Assembly: GCF_051020765.1 (NCBI RefSeq)
Contig: NC_134944.1
Coordinates: 1,860,001-1,924,000 of the forward strand
Direction: 5' to 3'
Length of the DNA: 64,000 bases
From: Lasioglossum baleicum
Lineage: Eukaryota > Arthropoda > Insecta > Hymenoptera > Halictidae
Position numbers and translations under genes: made by a program
Shown here: positions 23,605 through 35,462 of the stretch, piece after piece
How positions within the stretch are numbered: the stretch's first letter is position 1
Layout: each line of letters starts with the position of its first letter
Notes under the pieces: generated by a model
Told to the model about the DNA's origin: nothing
The model's input: the letters and a program-made list of their open reading frames with translations, nothing else
Database searches by the model: none

Positions 23605-25851
23605 ATGGAAGACCTACAAAAATTAGAGGAAGAGGCGAAAGCGAGAGCGACCAAGTATGTGTCGAATTTGTTGCAACGTCCAGGTCAATTGGAGAAAATT
23701 GATATGTACAAACGTAGAATAAGCCGGAAAAAAGCTTCCGTGGAAACCATGCTCAAAACTGCAATGCAAAGTCAATTAGATGGAGTACGTGTGGGCTTCG
23801 AACAACTCGAGAGTTCTTTGGAAAGTATCGCTTCGGTAAAGCAGGAGCTAAACGAGATAAACGAGCTATTCGGTCAGGTTCCCGAATTGAATGGAAAATT
23901 ACAAGCTGTTCAGGAGGAGAACATGCGTCATTCTCAATACGTTACCGCCAAAGAAAACTTGAAGCATACGTTCACCGTGCCTGACAGCGTTGAGAAGACT
24001 AAGCAATGGATAAACGAAGGAAAATTGTTACACGCTCATCAGAGCATTATGGATCTTGAGAATTCGCGAGACGATTTGCTTTACGAGCTTCATAAACTTC
24101 CGAATCAATCGCCAGCCGACACGATTATGTTGAAAGCTTATTTAGAGGACGTCGAAATGCTTTCACAGCTGATGGAGAAACAAATCAGATTAGTATTGAG
24201 TCGTACCTTGAATACCGTTAGAAAAGAACCTACCGTTATCGTGACGGCGTTAAGAATTATAGAGAGAGAAGAGAAGGCGGATCACTTTGCTATTCAGAGA
24301 CATAAACAGAGCGGATTTATGCCACCGGGTAGGCCTAAACGATGGAAAGACATGGCTATGAAAGTTCTCGAAAAGTCTATAGCTAATAGAATCGAATGCA
24401 CTCATGTCGAAGAAAGGGTAGACAACAAAATGTGGCTAGTTAGATACTTGGAACTCACGAGGCTCCTAATTCTAGAAGACTTGAGAGTCGCTAAAACATT
24501 ATGCGAACCCTGCTTCCCACCTTGCTGGAACATTGTGAGAACTTGCGTTAAAATGTATCACACAAGTCTCTCGCAGCATTTGAAAGATATAATTGCGAAC
24601 GGCTTGGAAGGAAACGAATATGTATCTTTATTATCCTGGATTATGAACACCTATACAGGACCAGAGTTGATGCAACATACAGAACTGAATATCGATACGA
24701 GCGATATCGGCCCGCTGCTGAGTCCCGAGATTATAAACGATCTCCAGGAGAAATATTTGAAGAATATGTGCCAAAACTATGAGGATTGGATGAGGAAAAC
24801 TTTGGAAACCGAAAAGGTTGATTGGTGGAGCGGCACATTGCCAGAAAGTAGCGCTCAAGAGGCATACTATCATACCGCGGCGCCTGTAATAATTTTTCAA
24901 ATGATCGATCAGAATCTTCAAGTAACAAAAACGATTAGCGCCGACTTGACAGCTCAAGCGCTGATTCTATGCATCGAGCAAGTTATTAAATACGGCTTTA
25001 TGTACAGACAAGCAATATCGGAATTTAAAAGTAAACATTTCGAGGACAGAAGTCAAGTACCGTACTTCACGCATCATATGATTACAGTTGTTAATAATTG
25101 TTTACAGTTTACAGAGCTAGCTCAGCAAATGAAACAACTTTATTGGGTTCCAAATACTGGCGGAGATGTCACTGTTAAATTTGAAAATCTGCTGTCTAAT
25201 TATCAGCAATTACGCAACGAAGCGGCAGCGATATTACTAGAAGAATCTTTCCTAGATTTAGAATCACAATTCCAAGATCTGATAACTCCCAAGTGGTTAT
25301 CATCTCCGATTCCTGTGGAGACTGTCTGTGTAACTTTGGAAGATTACTTCCAGGATTACAACCACTTATCCCCTAGGAGTTTTGAGTATGTCATTACAGA
25401 GGCGCAAAACCTCATTGCGAAACGTTACATTTCCGCTATGCTGCAACGAAAGATATCGTTGAAAACGTACGACGAATGTCTGACGTGTACTTCGAAGATA
25501 ATGACAGAAGCAGATAAGCTAAAGAACTTCTTCGATAGAATAGCACCGAAAGTAGGAAACTTCAATTCTCCCTTTGAAATAATCAAACGTCTTGCCGAAG
25601 TATTACGTTGCGAAGATTCTGAAATTCTTTCTCTTGATTTGCACTCCTTGGTAGAAAAATACCCAGATATGACGGAAGATCATCTTGTTAGACTGCTCGG
25701 TCTTAGAGGTGATATTTCGCGTAGCGAAGCAAGAGAGAAAGTCTCGTATATCTTTGAAGCGCAACGGAATCGCAAAATACCGCAAACTATTACACACAGC
25801 ATATTCAAACAGATAGTTATACAGGATAGTTTTCTCAGTTGGAAACCTTGA
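23605..25851 (+). CDS. Sec6: Exocyst complex component 3 (Sec6), single exon
   Basis: Sec6/EXOC3, a subunit of the octameric exocyst that tethers secretory vesicles to the plasma membrane before SNARE fusion. The 748-residue uninterrupted frame is close to the family length (about 745). Recognisable family blocks are RPGQLEKIDMYKRRISRKKA near the N-terminus and SQLDGVRVGFEQLESSLESI in the N-terminal coiled coil. Others are IEREEKADHFAIQRHKQSGF followed by MPPGRPKRWK, then LVRYLELTRLLILEDLRVAK, and CVTLEDYFQDYNHLSPRSFE in the C-terminal helical bundle. The ATG at 23605 is in good context (AAAATGG) and matches the family start. There are no introns, unlike every other host gene here. The coding sequence is intact and shows no poly(A) tail remnant, so it is either naturally intronless or an old retrocopy that replaced the parent. 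3' AATAAA-like signals follow from about 26287. Confidence 0.95.
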   Translation: MEDLQKLEEEAKARATKYVSNLLQRPGQLEKIDMYKRRISRKKASVETMLKTAMQSQLDGVRVGFEQLESSLESIASVKQELNEINELFGQVPELNGKLQAVQEENMRHSQYVTAKENLKHTFTVPDSVEKTKQWINEGKLLHAHQSIMDLENSRDDLLYELHKLPNQSPADTIMLKAYLEDVEMLSQLMEKQIRLVLSRTLNTVRKEPTVIVTALRIIEREEKADHFAIQRHKQSGFMPPGRPKRWKDMAMKVLEKSIANRIECTHVEERVDNKMWLVRYLELTRLLILEDLRVAKTLCEPCFPPCWNIVRTCVKMYHTSLSQHLKDIIANGLEGNEYVSLLSWIMNTYTGPELMQHTELNIDTSDIGPLLSPEIINDLQEKYLKNMCQNYEDWMRKTLETEKVDWWSGTLPESSAQEAYYHTAAPVIIFQMIDQNLQVTKTISADLTAQALILCIEQVIKYGFMYRQAISEFKSKHFEDRSQVPYFTHHMITVVNNCLQFTELAQQMKQLYWVPNTGGDVTVKFENLLSNYQQLRNEAAAILLEESFLDLESQFQDLITPKWLSSPIPVETVCVTLEDYFQDYNHLSPRSFEYVITEAQNLIAKRYISAMLQRKISLKTYDECLTCTSKIMTEADKLKNFFDRIAPKVGNFNSPFEIIKRLAEVLRCEDSEILSLDLHSLVEKYPDMTEDHLVRLLGLRGDISRSEAREKVSYIFEAQRNRKIPQTITHSIFKQIVIQDSFLSWKP

Positions 25852-26713
25852 AACTCAAAAACAAGGAAAGAGGGAAATTAGAGTTTTACATATCGTTGCT
25901 GGAATCGATGTACGTTTGGTACAGTGTACTTAGTTAACAGAATATGTAATTATTATAGTTACTACAGAAATTTGAAAATCCCAAATAGGAATGATAGATA
26001 TTATAAAAATCTGTTTGCGTGTAAGTATATGTATACATTGATATACGTACATGTATATTGTATTACAGATGCCTAAAAAATTTTAGAAGATTTCTTACTC
26101 GATCACAGCTTAAAGTTAATATTGTGTGAACAAAACAATAATTGAGTCACTGCCTTAGCTACTAAACTTGTGTAGATTTTCACTGTAAATAGTGTTATTT
26201 ATATGTAGTCGTAAATGTATATAACATTATACGATAATTGCTACTATACGCGTATACCAAGAAGATCGAAGAATGTATAAAAAAATAATAAAAACGGTTT
26301 GCTTATACTTTAGAGACCAACAAAATGTTATAGAAACAGACCTACAAAATGTAAAGAGACTTAAATTTATATGTGATAATTTTAGAAAAGATCAGAGATC
26401 AATTCAGAATAATAATAATAATATGTAATAATAACAATCTGTGAATTGTATATTATTGTTAAATTTCTTATTTATCTAATTTATTAAAAGCTGTGTCAGT
26501 TTTAGATATTTTTTTTGTATTCTGTATATAAATATTGTATGGATTTCTTACTGACATTAAAATTTTGTACATACAATTTCAGAATAAATATAATATATAT
26601 ATATGTATATATATATACACTATGTAGTACTTTTATTTTAAATATTGTAATCGTATTTATTTGTATACGTATAAAGAACAATGTACATTTGAAAATCTGG
26701 ATGAAAAGTACAG
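25852..26713 (+). other. 3' UTR and downstream flank of Sec6
   Basis: Very AT-rich sequence with several AATAAA/ATTAAA-type signals (for example near 26287 and 26482) and short TATA-type runs near 26590. No gene or defined mobile element is seen. Confidence 0.5.
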
Positions 26714-26830
26714 TACAGTAGGACCTTGATTAGCCGGATCCCAATTGTTCATGGGATGGATCAACAGATCGTCCCATCAGTTACCACGGGTCTCAGTTAT
26801 CCAGAGTCCGCTGTTTACTAACAAACGTTT
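26714..26830 (+). mobile_element. Possible pogo-like element remnant (one end only)
   Basis: The sequence starting CAGTAGGACCTTGATTAGCC resembles the terminal repeat of pogo/Tigger-type elements, and GTCTCAGTTATCCAGAGTCC reads as a further degenerate copy. The opposite end was not found. Weak evidence. Confidence 0.3.
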
Positions 26831-27632
26831 TTTAGTATGTAAGTATATACATACATATTTTTCAGAATAACGCATCAACGACTAGAAAATGCACGGAAAA
26901 GCGCAAAATCTAATTTACCATGTAACCACCTGTAACTACCCTCGCGGGAAAGCTAGAGGGTTGAAATTTTACTCAGAGATGTTTTTCTTGGTCAGCTTCC
27001 GAATGTTTCGATAGTCATTGAAAAACCTCTAAGGGCAGTTTTGATCATGTTATAATCGATTAGGCATAAACATCTGTAGTCTGTTTACTATATTAAATAT
27101 ATGTACATGTAGAATAATGTACATATTTATATATGTATAATAAACTATATAATAACCTGTATAAACTAAGAAATTAAGAAATATATGTAGAATTGCAAAT
27201 AAATATGTGATTTTAAAATGTTTCGTTCGTGAAAACAACAATTACAATTGAATTTAATAATAAGCGCTTGCATAATAAAAATAAGATCGATTAATGAGTG
27301 TAAATAAAATAGATAGGGTAACAACAACTTCTTAGTAAAAAATTATATATCTTATTTATAAATACATGTATAGTTAAAAGTAGTTAAAAGTATTGTACAA
27401 TTTAAAACATAGTCATTTAAAAAACTTCGTATCTATAGCACACTGAGCAACACGCTCAGCTACACTGGAAATACATTGGAACTTAAATTGTTCCACGTCA
27501 TGTTGCTTTTGCATTTTCTTGTGTACATACTAATAATACAACTACTAATCTTTCTTTTATCTTTCTTAGAAACAGTGAATATTAATTATTGTGAAATAAT
27601 TTCAAGATGGTACCTACAATAACGGCTAATAC
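26831..27632. other. AT-rich intergenic DNA
   Basis: No coding features. The 27062-27082 stretch (GCATAAACATCTGTAGTCTG) resembles the right end of the TAGACTGCGG hAT-MITE family, without a detectable left end. Confidence 0.4.
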
Positions 27633-27894
27633 CAGGGCCCGCTCTAGCGGTTACGACGCCCCGAGCAAAAAAACAAATTGCCGCCCCTTTTTAAGCACTA
27701 AGCACCGCGCTGAACAAAATGACCTTTTTTTTTAGCAAAATTGTCTGGCAAGGGTAGTCTGAAATTTTCTATTAATTGAATATTTAAAACATCAATATTT
27801 TTCTCACACTTACAGCCAAAGCCACAATGGCGCCCCTAAATTTTGGCGCCCCGGGCAAATGCCCGGGTTGTCCCCCCCCCTAGAACGGGCCCTA
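27633..27894. mobile_element. hAT-type MITE family F, copy 1
   Basis: The terminal repeats CAGGGCCCGCTCTAG and CTAGAACGGGCCCT are flanked by the direct repeat CTAATAC (27626-27632 and 27895-27901). The eighth base differs, as expected for a decayed 8-bp duplication. The internal sequence carries GGCGCCCCTAAATTTT-like GC blocks. The same unit occurs at 45839-46130. Confidence 0.75.
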
Positions 27895-28037
27895 CTAATA
27901 CTATGTTAATACTATGTTAACTTACATGTATTTAAAATTTACCGATGCTTTAACATTAAACAATTTTAAAATGGAAGTTTTTCTGCCGATTTTGTAGTGA
28001 TTTTTATTCTCTCAAGATTTAAATTATATATTATTAT

Positions 28038-28231
28038 TAGACTGCGGATCTTTATGCAAAATGAAAATGTCCTGCATTAATTGTGAGCAGCAGGAATAAA
28101 ATTAAAATTGATTTCATCCCTTAATGATTTTGTTGTATTAAAAACAGCGTTACAAGCGTTCTTCTGATCTTTTATTGTTTTATATTTCACCCAGCCAATT
28201 TCTTCATAAATGCATAAAGATCTGCAGTCTA
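28038..28231. mobile_element. hAT-type MITE family G, copy 1
   Basis: A 194-bp unit with ends TAGACTGCGG and CTGCAGTCTA, flanked by the perfect 8-bp direct repeat ATTATTAT (28030-28037 and 28232-28239). Two further copies at 37500-37700 and 40705-40905 each have their own perfect 8-bp duplication, which fixes the family boundaries. No coding capacity. Confidence 0.85.
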
Positions 28232-28262
28232 ATTATTATACTTCTTGATTCACAATAAATTA

Positions 28263-31200
28263 TTAGGAACACGATGACGTTTCTGAATCTGTATCGAATC
28301 TCGTTCGAAAATGTAAATAATTTATATCTAGCCTCTTATTAGTCTTTCCAACGTTCGCATTCTTTTGTTTCTGTGAAATGACTTCCATACTTCGGCTTCT
28401 GAAGTTCCAGTCTCTAAACGTACATTTTACAGAACTTTGACGAAGCATTGGACTTCTTTGAGACCTTGGTGCGCGTGTAACTGTATTGCAACTGGCTTCG
28501 GTATCGCTTGTATCTGTCTCTAAACTATTTCTAAAAGTTTTAGGTCTGTCCTTCGGTATAAGTTTTATAAATTCATCGCTATCATCGCGCAACATAAGGA
28601 AGTTGTGTTTTTTATCACACTTGGGTTTTCTAGTTCGCTTGCAATTATTTTCGTACATTACTTCTACCTCGTCAGGATGAAATCTATTATTGTGCTTGTA
28701 CGAACAAATCGATACCTCTGGCATACCATTTATAATTTCTATGCAATCAATATTATTATGATTATTATTATTATTAATATTATTTGTTTTGTTCGATTTG
28801 CTAATACTTAAACCACATCTATTTTCGTTATTAGGCTTAATTCCTTTATTTCTCTGGGAGTTTCTCGTTTCTCGAATACCGTTATCGGGATGTTTATCGG
28901 TAGCATTATTTAGCGAGACTATTGTATTATTTTTGCGAATTTTATTGTCGGTTGTTTTTAATTTATTTGTTAGGGGGACATTACTTGCACTTTTCAAATT
29001 GCCTGTTAATTTTTTCGAATTAGGATTTTCACATTCATGGATTAAGAGAGTGCTCTGATTGCTATCTGAATCCTCGGCCAAATTAATGATATTGTTATTC
29101 TGTAGTAAATTATTTAAGATATCTTGAGAATGCGATGTATTTTTAGTAATACTTGTACCATTCTTTTGCATCCGGCTAGTTTCAGACAATAAATTATTTT
29201 CCTTTAGCTCGCTCTGGTTCGTATCCGACACGATGGTTTTAATATCACGTTCCAATAGCCGTGTTAAACGAACTGTTGGATTTGTCATTGTTTTTTCTAC
29301 ATTTCTGACTACTTTATCCGCCTTTTTGTATTTTTGTATATCGGACTTGGACAATTGGTTTAAATGAACTACCGGATTCGATAAATTGTTGATTAAAGTT
29401 TTCAGCTTTTTATACTTCTCTATTTCGATCTCTGATAATTTTGTTAAACAAACTACTGGGTTTAAGTTCTGCAGCGTTGTAACTTCATCCAACTTCTTGT
29501 GTTTCGATAAGTCTGATCTCGATACTTTCCTCGAATCAGCTATTAATTTTGGTTTCTTGAATATTGTCACAGTACTGTCGGGTTTTTTAAATTCATTTGC
29601 ACTTTTTACCGAATCACCAAATTCGCTTCTATTACTAATTATTAGAGAACTATCCATATTGCGATTCTTCTGTTCTATAACAGTATTATTAGCCTCGATG
29701 CAAGTAGGTTTTGTTTCTTGAGTTTTCACTCCATTTACATTCAGCACAGTGCCCTTGGAAGAATTTTTTCTTTTGTACGTTTTTTTACGTGTATTTTTGC
29801 TTGCAAGACTTAACATGCTATGAGACGCGAAACTCATCCGATACATATTCATTCTTCGTGCCCTTCTTTTGATGAGAAGTTTAGAATTCCTGCTAACATT
29901 ATGCTCGGTATCTAATGCTGGATGCAAATATCGTTTTGAGTTTGGTATAATTTGCGTGCTCCTGGGATTCGTAAAAAGAATGTCAACAGGTGAGTCTCTA
30001 CCACTGTACAACTTTTTACGTTGACTTAATTTTGTAGAATTGTTTGGCGAAGTAGAATTGTCTTCCGTCGTGTATGTTTGCGAAAGTTCATTTATTTCTG
30101 TATGTAACGAACAATTTTGCGTAGTCTTGGAAATTAAGTGCATCAATGTCTCAGTAAACAGTTTATTATAAGTAGATTTAGATGCTGTAATGTCATTAGT
30201 ATGCGCATGCAAATGTTTTTGCGTCTGTGTCGCATCTTCTTTAGGATCAACGCTTCTTTCAAATATTACAACATTCTCAGTTTCGGACAAAGGCATCATG
30301 GAACTATTACTTTCGTTGTTATGCTGTACAGAGTTTCCATTACCACAGCGTGTTCTATACATTTCGTCTTCGTTAAGTTTTATCGTTTCCATACTTTCTA
30401 GATCTTGGCACTCGACGTTTAGTAAAGCGCTGTGTTTTGCTCCCTCTAAGATAGCCATAGCATCTACCTTATTAGTTGTATTCATATTTGACAAAATATA
30501 CGCAGCTGTGTCAACAGAACTACTGGAAGAACTTTCTGATGTTTCTTTCGCATGATATTGTTCCGATTGTTTATCTATGTCTTGCATACTTTTATAAGGC
30601 AGGGTGCCAGTATTTATCCAATGTTGTATGAAGCTTAATGATTTTCTATGAGTTCTGCTGGCACAAGAATCATTTAAAAGTGTCTCGTTCTCTGCTAATG
30701 ACTGAAACATCAAGTAATTGATAATAACAGTATTATTATTGTTATTATTATTAAGAGACGAATATATTATGTCCGAAGAGACTCGGCAATCAAGCACAGT
30801 ACAATTTTTACTATATATGTGCATTCTATAGTACAAAAGAATTGCTTATCGAAGAAACTACATATAAAATTTTTCATACCTCGTTTGTGTACTTGACAAA
30901 AAAGTCAGCCCAAAATTGTTTCCTCCTCTCTAAACGTTCGGGAGGTAGTTTTAACGGCGAATTATTTTCGAAGCTAACGATTCTGAAATGTATAAAAAGT
31001 TTCGATAATTCATTAACGCGACTAGAAGTGAACGAAACAATCAATGAGGATAGAATATGGAGACAATGTTTAGGTTAGCACTGTCGATTAAAATGCACAG
31101 AAAATGGTTTTTATACCATGACAACTGACGGACACATTCCTTCAGTTTACAATAATGTATTGTATGTACATTATTTAAGATAGTTTTAATAGCTTAAATA

Positions 31201-31305
31201 ATTATATATCACATGTCAGTAGTAAATTTACCTTTCGGTACCATCGCTACAAGATTTGGCAAGATAACGATCATTCACATTCTGTGTTCCTAATTCTTTT
31301 TCCAT
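28263..31305 (-). CDS. Unrecognised 871-residue protein with three PxVxL motifs
   Basis: Three exons in coding order: 31305-31232, 30982-30880 and 30701-28263, joined in phase to 871 residues. The alternative long single ORF starting at 30836 is an artefact of reading through the intron into exon 3. The exon-2 peptide PERLERRKQFWADFFVKYTN runs into SLAENETLL, which looks like one folded N-terminal helix region. The rest is Ser/Asn/Lys-rich and probably disordered. Exon 3 holds about 3.5 copies of a 30-residue unit pairing LSKSDIQKYKK with NPVVxLxxL. Each NPVVCL, NPVVHL and NPTVRL fits PxVxL, the ligand motif of HP1 chromoshadow domains. A chromatin role is therefore inference only. The acidic tail DTDSETSSCS ends at the TAA at 28263-28265. 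Confidence 0.75.
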
Positions 31306-32404
31306 GATGCATGGTTGTGTAAGCGCGTATTACAAAACAAAAGTTTCGAACAATATTGTAAGTAAACATCTGTGCACAAGAGATACGTCAATGTTGTACT
31401 TATAACAATAACACTATATTATCTCGCACAGTTACATTTCTCGCAATTCAAACAAATAAAGACGCGACACATAACAGGAAGATTGTGTATACGACGATTT
31501 GCACTTTTCTTGTGCAATCATAGAAAAATACTAGTTATACGAAGTTTACGAACATTATATTTACACTAGATTTATGTTATTATTATTTCGAATGTTTCGT
31601 TCGGTTATGAACCAGTTATGAACAGTTATGAACCATGGATACACATGGATATAGGAATCACGGTGCATTATACAGGTGTGCCGACTTAGCATCTCTGTAA
31701 TGCTGAAATTTGGAGGCAGATGAGTTGTAATTCTCTGGCCACCGCCAGACGGCGCATGGTTCCCCAGGAACCATACGTATGCGAATGAGATTGTATTGTG
31801 TAATACACAATACAAAATATACACGTTATACATTCATTTTTCAGAATCAAATCATACAAATCTTTTCAAATTCTGCGGGGTGCTCAAGGTACCTCATTTT
31901 ATCGAGAAGCTTACGTTATTGAGGCTGCAAGCGCCTCTAGCGGCCATCCATCATACGGAAAATGCTGCACGATATCGGAAATCGGAGCACTGAGTGGGAG
32001 TGGGAACTGGTGGGAACTTCGACTGGAAACTACTCTCTCTCTTTCTCTCTCTCTCTTTCTTTCTCTCTGGCTACACTGAAAAAAGCACGAAATTTAAAAC
32101 ATAACAGATTTTCGCCAAGCAAAAAGTTACTTCGAACGACCTCGGGGATTATCCCTTTCAAGGAAATACTTGAAATTACTTGCCTAAATATATATAATAT
32201 TTTTCGACCTATAATATAAAAATACTCTGAACCATAGAATATCATGTTATAGAGAGGAGTGCGATTTTACACACGATACCGTGGACAACGGTGGTCAAGT
32301 TGCAAACTATTATTCTGGACTACTTTATTTAATGTACCAATGAGAGCTCGATCATGACAAACGAACCCGTTCTGGTGTTGCAACACTTGCAACGGGAACT
32401 ATAA

Positions 32405-32439
<35 letters not shown>

Positions 32440-32690
32440 GTAACTTGAATATGTGGTAAACACGTTTTATAAATAAGTTAAGAAATAATAGGCATCCGAT
32501 TCGAAATGTTAAAACTGTCAAATACTGAAAAACACAGTATAAATTTATTATGTTAAAATATAGGTGATGTCTGTACAATATTACATATATTCGTAAAGTT
32601 ACGAAGATAAAAATAACTATCGATTATATATATATATATATAAATAGAAGCGTATAGACTATAGACTGGTATAGATAAACACAGAAATGG
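31306..32690. other. Intergenic region with simple repeats
   Basis: Upstream of the minus-strand PxVxL gene. It contains CT microsatellite at about 32032-32068 and TA runs at 32407-32437 and 32624-32642. No gene or bounded mobile element is identified. Confidence 0.45.
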
Positions 32691-32874
32691 CATCTATTCC
32701 ATTGAAAATCAGCCGAGAGGTTCAAGATAAGTACACGAGGAAGCAGTGACCTTTCGTGTCCTTAATCAGTTTCCTACTGACTGTGAAGTCGACGACGTGA
32801 GATTCAACCGATTCTATCGTAGCTTATCCAATTTCGTTTCGTTAAATTCGTGCTTGACTAACAACTGAGAAAAG
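32691..32874 (+). promoter_or_regulatory. Candidate untranslated first exon (possibly of pyruvate kinase)
   Basis: A relatively GC-rich island in AT-rich DNA ends at AAAAG followed by a donor GTAACG at 32875. No open frame continues across it. The pyruvate kinase exon 1 at 40244 begins exactly at its ATG after an acceptor AG, so an upstream exon must exist. This is one candidate and 36000-36265 is the other. Purely positional inference. Confidence 0.25.
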
Positions 32875-34910
32875 GTAACGACAATGCTTTTTATTACAAA
32901 ATTACAAGCATTTTGATCGAATAGTCTGGCAATTGAGATATCTAATGGAGTTTAACAATTCGACTGCTCGCGGTTAAAATTTCTAACATGTATTAAACAT
33001 GTTTATTCGTAAAGACGAGCTACGAATTTCATATGAGATTAAGGAGGCTGGTTCATGTGTGTGGATCTACACACTAGCATATTTAGAAGAAACCCATGTA
33101 AATACATACAATTTATACGCAAATGCAAGGTTTCTCACGGGAACTCAAACTGACGCTTCGATATCGCAACGAGCAGTTCAGAAGTGGTCAATTGTGTTCC
33201 GTAACAGTTCAATCTAGGACTGTTCGGTCTCGAAAAACCTTATTTTTACGTTATCGTCGAGTCATTTGTAATATTCGGCAGCATTTTGTCTTTCGTGACA
33301 CTTCCGAAGCAAGTGTGACGTCACAAGATGGCCGCCTCTGACAGATTTTCTTAGATATCACAGGTTTATCGTTCGTATCGAAAAAACAAGACCGAACACC
33401 GAAAAGTCCTAAATAGTTTAAGGTGGTGTTGCACTATCAAATGTTAAACATTTCTGTACATAATACTTTCGTTGAAAATATACACGTATATGTAAATATA
33501 TGTATGTATTTAGAATGTATAGGATAATCTGATGAAGATAATTTTGACCTTGAACATATTTACATATAATACAGTTGTGTAAGGTGCTAGGCAGTGTATA
33601 GGCAGGCTTAATGCTGTTTTCGAGACTCTTACATGTTTACAAGGTACACATTCAATACATTCCCCTCTCTTATTTATTTCAATTAAGACGAAAAATATTC
33701 TATTCTACGCGTTATTATTGAAATGTACGTTACTACGCGTACATTTGTGTTTATCCTAAAACTTCAGGTATAATATTTAGTATGTCAGATGTGAATTAAT
33801 CAAAATCATTAATTAATGTGCAGGATATAGTTGAAACAATCATGTTTATTTTAGATATTGTATTACCGTCTTATATCTTTTGAATTCACTTTTTATATGG
33901 ACAGCTTTATCGTTGTGTTGGCGTAACAATACTCCATTTCATTGCCACAAGTTTGCGGACCATCAAAATTTGGAAATGGCTACATTCAATGACTAATTAG
34001 TAATAACGAGTACTAAAGTAAATTAATAATTGTTTATTTCACGCAGACTGTCGACATCTGTACTTAAGAGAAACGGACGCATTCTCTGTTTATAATACTG
34101 ACATACCGACAGACGTACGAAGAAAGTCTACGTCTATGAATACCATGCAACACTTTGCCACGCGCATAAAACAGTTTACATAAATGTATTTTATGTAAAG
34201 TAAACCAGAAAAACGAATGTTTAGTCTGCGCAAAGATAAGAACATCGTTTTTGTCGTATTATATATACTACATAGAATTAGTAATATTTTAACACTTTAC
34301 CTCCGGAAGCCTATTAATAGGATTTTCAATCATTGTGCTGTATCAGGAGAAAGCATAGAAATTTTCTTTTATATTGCAATCTTAACTGAAACTATTAGAT
34401 GATGTTATTGAGGGTGACTTGTTAGTTCATAATGAAAATTGCTGTTGCCATTGAAGGTTCCATTAAAAAGTGTTTAGCCTCTTGTACCATAGATTTCTTA
34501 AAATTATGCAATAATCACCGGTCGGTAATGTGTTAACGTATATGATATAATCGGTTGATAAAGATTGCTGGGAATGTCGTCCGAGATTTTCTGTACAAAC
34601 AAAAAGTGACACACTTATGACTTCTGAACTGCTGTATCCAAGAATCCAAGCAGGACCTTGACGTCGCTTATACATTACACGATTACATAATAGTTCACGT
34701 CAACGATCTCCCGTTGTCTTCGTATCTGCTGTTTATCGTCGCATTGGTCAATAAAAATGGTTTAACATTAGCGACATTAAAGCAGCCAGGGAAAAAGTTA
34801 TCCACGAGACGACATAATCTTTATAACACTAGCCTCGCACGGCGATCTTATCGCCGTGCGTAAGTCATATCGTTCCTATCCCCCTAAATCGGATCCCCCT
34901 AAACGAATGG
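32875..34910. other. Intergenic or intronic DNA with a perfect hairpin
   Basis: No gene seen. 34836-34860 is a perfect 11-bp stem (CGCACGGCGAT) with a 3-base loop. 34289-34440 resembles 39484-39662 and 63640-63880 (a shared block around ATTGTGCTGTA then AAAAATC), a diffuse dispersed repeat. Confidence 0.4.
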
Positions 34911-35401
34911 CAGTGTGATACCGTTTTCGATGACGGGAAAAATTATTATTAGCAATCCTTCGAATAATCTCTTGAATTCGTCCCAATTTTTATAATTTTA
35001 TCTTTATTATTATTATCTTTATTATCGGTCAATTATAACGCGCACGAGTCGCTCCAATATAAATAAAATACAACATTGGGAGTTTGATACCGCTTTCGAT
35101 AACGGGAAAAATTATTATTAGCAATCCTTCGAATAATCTCTTGAATTCGTCCCAATTTTTATAATTTTATCTTTATTATCGGTCGATTATAACGCGCACG
35201 AGTTGCTCCAATATAAATAAAATACAACATTGGGAGTTTAATATCGTTTTCGATAACGGGAAAAATTATTATTAGCAATCCTTCGAATAATCTCTTGAAT
35301 TCGTCCCAATTTTTATAATTTTATCTTTATTATTGTTATCTTTATTATCGGTCAATTATAACGCGCTCGAGTCGCTCCAATATAAATAAAATACAATATT
35401 C
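34911..35401. repeat. Tandem repeat, three copies of a 154-169 bp unit
   Basis: Units begin at about 34917, 35086 and 35240, each with GATAACGGGAAAAATTATTA-like starts. All share the conserved block CTTGAATTCGTCCCAATTTT. The unit length differs by a variable CTTTATTATT stretch inside. The units are nearly identical, so the array is young. It is followed by a TAG microsatellite at 35408-35460. Confidence 0.9.
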
Positions 35402-35462
35402 GTACAATATTAGTAGTACATAGTAGTAGTCTTTTTAGTAGTAGTAGTAGTAGTAGTAGTGG

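Noticed and set aside
26714..27632. Full pogo-type transposon
   Set aside because: Only one end-like sequence is visible and no opposite terminal repeat or transposase code was found.
30702..30836. N-terminal Asn-rich extension of the long ORF at 28263-30836
   Set aside because: An acceptor AG directly precedes TCATTAGCAGAG, and two upstream exons join it in phase, so the extension is intron.
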